Source: Flavobacterium praedii
GTDB lineage: Bacteria; Bacteroidota; Bacteroidia; Flavobacteriales; Flavobacteriaceae
Direction: 5' to 3'
Assembly: GCF_026810365.1 (NCBI RefSeq)
Contig: NZ_CP113948.1
Location: forward strand, 1-64,000
Length of the DNA: 64,000 nt
The notes under the pieces: generated by a model
What the model was told of the DNA's origin: nothing
Databases searched by the model: none
What the model saw: the letters and a program-made list of their open reading frames with translations, nothing else
Position numbers and translations under genes: made by a program
Part shown: positions 61,761 to 64,000 of the stretch, in pieces
Layout of the letters: every line of letters starts with the position of its first letter
Numbering within the stretch: the first letter of the stretch is position 1

Positions 61761-62714
61761 TTATAATGATAAAGTTACAGTTGTTTTCGTAATTAAATCT
61801 TTTGTTTCATTTATGTCTAATGGAGAAATTCGCACTTCAAACAAACTTTCTTGTAATTCATAATCGGGATAAGCGGTTGCAATGTTTCCGTATGCACCCA
61901 ATTGTTTTATTATAGTAATTTTTCCTTTAATTTTTTTATCAGAATTTGGAATGCCAACACTAATTTCTTGCCCTTTTTTGAAACCAGAAAGCTGACTTTC
62001 TTGGACTGTAAATCGAAAGTACGTGCTATTGCTTATGTATCCATTAAATAAGGTGTAACCTGGTAAAGCCAACTCTCCCAAGTTAAGGGTTATGGTTTCA
62101 ATACTCATATCTTGAGGAGCTATAACATAACGTTCTTTATTGGCAGATTCTACTTCTTGCAAAGCGCCGTAGGCTCTATCTTGCTGTCCTAATGCCATCG
62201 TTTGTTGTTCAATTCGTGCTCCTTTTCTAGCTTCATCAATTTCTGCTAAAACTGCATTGTATTGGGCTTGGGCTCCTTGATATTTGGCAAAAGTTTCATC
62301 AAAAGTTTGCTGAGAAACTAAGGAGTCTTTAAGCATATTACTTAATCTATTGATTGATTTTTGGGCAAATTCATATTGCTCTTTCAATCCCATTTTTTTG
62401 GCTTCAAGTTGCTTGATTTGATTGTCTGTAGCTCCTTTGACCGCCATAGAGTACTGCGCTTTTGCACTAATTACGGCACCTTCAGCTTGACTTTTTTTGG
62501 CGTCCACTTCTGGAATGTCAAGTATAGCGAGAGTGTCTCCTTTTTTAACAAGATCACCTTCTTTTACCAATATTTTAATTATTTTGCCAGGAATCTTACT
62601 AACTATTGCAATTTGTTCATTTTCTACTTTTCCTTGTAAAAGGCTATTGTTTTTTGGCTTGCTACAGCTTAATACAATCAATGTCAGGAACAGTATGGTG
62701 ATAGCTCTTTTCAT
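61761..62714 (-). CDS. HlyD family membrane fusion protein
   Basis: 317 aa. Lipoprotein signal (LFLTLIVLSC, Cys 17). Biotinyl/lipoyl-like halves (GKIIKILVKEGDLVKKGDTL and further on LNLGELALPGYTLF) flank a long coiled coil (about 75-185). Bridges the ABC-2 permease and TolC across the periplasm. Lies 10 bases after the TolC gene. Confidence 0.9.
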   Translation of the reverse strand: MKRAITILFLTLIVLSCSKPKNNSLLQGKVENEQIAIVSKIPGKIIKILVKEGDLVKKGDTLAILDIPEVDAKKSQAEGAVISAKAQYSMAVKGATDNQIKQLEAKKMGLKEQYEFAQKSINRLSNMLKDSLVSQQTFDETFAKYQGAQAQYNAVLAEIDEARKGARIEQQTMALGQQDRAYGALQEVESANKERYVIAPQDMSIETITLNLGELALPGYTLFNGYISNSTYFRFTVQESQLSGFKKGQEISVGIPNSDKKIKGKITIIKQLGAYGNIATAYPDYELQESLFEVRISPLDINETKDLITKTTVTLSL

Positions 62715-62724
62715 ATTTTAATTA

Positions 62725-64000
62725 TTATTTAGATAATTTTTTAGACAATTCCCCAGTGGTTATAATCGTTTCAATTGCGGCTAAACGTTCTTCTATTAGG
62801 GTGTTTAATTTGGTAGTAGATACTTTGAAAGAGTCATTTTCGGCTTCTAATAATTCAGAAACATTGATAAGTCCTTCTTTGTATTGTTTGGAAGCCAAGT
62901 TTAAATTGTTTTTGGCAACTTTTTCTTGCTGGTTAGAGATTTCAATTTTTTTCATTAAAACATCATAATTAACCATATTGTTTTCTAGCAATAACTGTAG
63001 TTTTTGTTTGGTGTCGTCAATTTGGTTCTGAACTTTTTCGATATTTAATTTGGCTTCATGTACTTTATGTTCTCTTTCAAAACCCGCAAAAATTTCCCAT
63101 TTCATTGCAGCGCCAACCATTAACAAAGGTTTTAACGAAAATTCATTTACCCCCAAACTTACAGGTTGGTTTATAATAGGAATAGTTGAAGTAGTTCCTT
63201 TCAAATCAAATATACTGGAATAAGTAATACCCCCAAAAGCGCCAACAGTTGGTAGGTAAGTGCCTTTTTCTTTTTTTAATAAATATTCGCTTGCTAATTT
63301 GAATGATTCTAAAGCCTTTATTTCTTGTTTGTTGTCGGTGTTTAAATTAGTATCAAAAAGAATATAGGGAACAATTTCGTATTGAACTGCATTAATTTCT
63401 GTGTTGGAATAACCCGTTAAGTATTCGATTTTTTTGTAAAGTAGCGCTCGTTTTCCGTTTAATTCAATTCTTTTGGACTCTAATTCCAATAAAGCCAATT
63501 TTATTTTATCCCTATCATAAGGAATGGCAAGTCCCAGTTCAATTGCTCTAGAAACTCTTTTGGTTTCGGTATTCAGCCTTTTATCACTGTCATTAATTAG
63601 TTTCTCGGTTTCGTTGATTAGTTTTAATTGATCAAAAGTGTTAATTACATCTTTGATTATGGCGTCTTTCTCAGAGTCTTTCAAATAAGCTGTTCCAATG
63701 GCTTTTTGTTTGACCGCATTGGCTCCATTGGGTATTTGCATGCCACTAAATAACACACTTTTTGCCATAAGACTGCCAATGAAAAAATTACCCGAGTTGT
63801 CAAAGGTTCCTTTATCTTTAAATAATGGGATATTTCCAACGGTTGTACTTGGGAAATCCAATGTCAAGTTGCTATCAAAGTAAGAATAGAGTGCGTAGGC
63901 TTCTACTGTTGGGATGTACTTATTGCGAATCCCTTTTTCTTGTAGATTTAGTTTTTCTATTTCTATTGTTGAGTTTTTAAGCGAAATGTTTTTGTCGATT
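62725..64000 (-). CDS. TolC family outer-membrane efflux protein, 5' end beyond the window
   Basis: At least 425 aa, reading open through the right edge; a TTG at 63867 lies inside the gene and is not the start. Two TolC-type repeats of long helices with KLNLQEKGIRNKYIPTVEAY at about the first third and LNLASKQYKEGLINVSELLE near the end. Outer channel of the HlyD/ABC-2 set. Its signal peptide is outside the window. Confidence 0.85.
   Translation of the reverse strand, partial: IDKNISLKNSTIEIEKLNLQEKGIRNKYIPTVEAYALYSYFDSNLTLDFPSTTVGNIPLFKDKGTFDNSGNFFIGSLMAKSVLFSGMQIPNGANAVKQKAIGTAYLKDSEKDAIIKDVINTFDQLKLINETEKLINDSDKRLNTETKRVSRAIELGLAIPYDRDKIKLALLELESKRIELNGKRALLYKKIEYLTGYSNTEINAVQYEIVPYILFDTNLNTDNKQEIKALESFKLASEYLLKKEKGTYLPTVGAFGGITYSSIFDLKGTTSTIPIINQPVSLGVNEFSLKPLLMVGAAMKWEIFAGFEREHKVHEAKLNIEKVQNQIDDTKQKLQLLLENNMVNYDVLMKKIEISNQQEKVAKNNLNLASKQYKEGLINVSELLEAENDSFKVSTTKLNTLIEERLAAIETIITTGELSKKLSK

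Noticed and set aside
63867..63869. TTG codon as start of the TolC-like gene.
   Set aside because: The frame remains open with TolC-like sequence to the window edge.

Overview
The window is low-GC DNA from a member of the Bacteroidota, most likely the genus Flavobacterium or a close relative. The evidence is the TAnnTTTG-type promoter -7 boxes, an apparent 6S-Flavo-like RNA beside zapA, and Flavobacteriia-typical families (DUF4290, DUF493, DUF5686, YqgE, START-like, GlmU-like NDP-sugar enzyme, DUF4199). There are no rRNA genes, CRISPR arrays or recognisable transposases. One tRNA gene (Met, CAT anticodon) lies at 26522-26595.

Region 1 (1-12.3 kb) is a defence island. It begins with a TIGR02391-type protein with a HEPN RX4H motif and a DUF6088 AbiEi-like antitoxin that has no visible toxin and sits behind a 16-bp-arm palindrome. 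A leftward set follows (12334 to 2325): PLD/SNF2-type helicase, 1425-aa N6-adenine methyltransferase ending in an AlbA_2 domain, an unrecognised 159-aa protein, a PRTase-CE-like phosphoribosyltransferase, and a NADAR protein. A decayed second copy of the methyltransferase's last 29 codons sits just before PRTase-CE, so the locus appears to have been rearranged by duplication or cassette exchange.

Region 2 (12.6-26.5 kb) is the most unusual part. It holds one tightly packed rightward operon of about 20 genes followed by a convergent tyrosine integrase next to tRNA-Met. The operon has many short proteins with a single membrane segment, a membrane-anchored transglutaminase-like protease, a beta-rich protein followed by the only terminator in the operon, GH108 lysozyme, holin-like and unimolecular-spanin-like proteins, a collagen-like fibre protein, a GT-A-like glycosyltransferase, a histone-like basic protein and an 849-aa fusion of an ArdC-type antirestriction/zincin module to a RecA-type ATPase. 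No terminase, portal, tail tube, tape-measure or conjugation gene is visible. I infer a small (about 14 kb) tailless provirus, probably with an internal membrane, whose capsid genes I cannot assign to a known family by eye. The left attachment site was not found.

Region 3 (26.7-64 kb) is ordinary core chromosome: fmt-recQ, HU, murA, a CDF transporter, aroQ, xerD, a PAS histidine kinase, rny-6S-zapA, an M23 peptidase with a TonB-dependent receptor, an MsbA-like ABC exporter with phosphohexomutase, a GT2 enzyme, rpmE (type B L31), an ABC-F protein, and an HlyD/ABC-2/TolC efflux set that runs off the right edge. Two copies of a palindromic intergenic repeat family lie at 32.7 and 55.2 kb.
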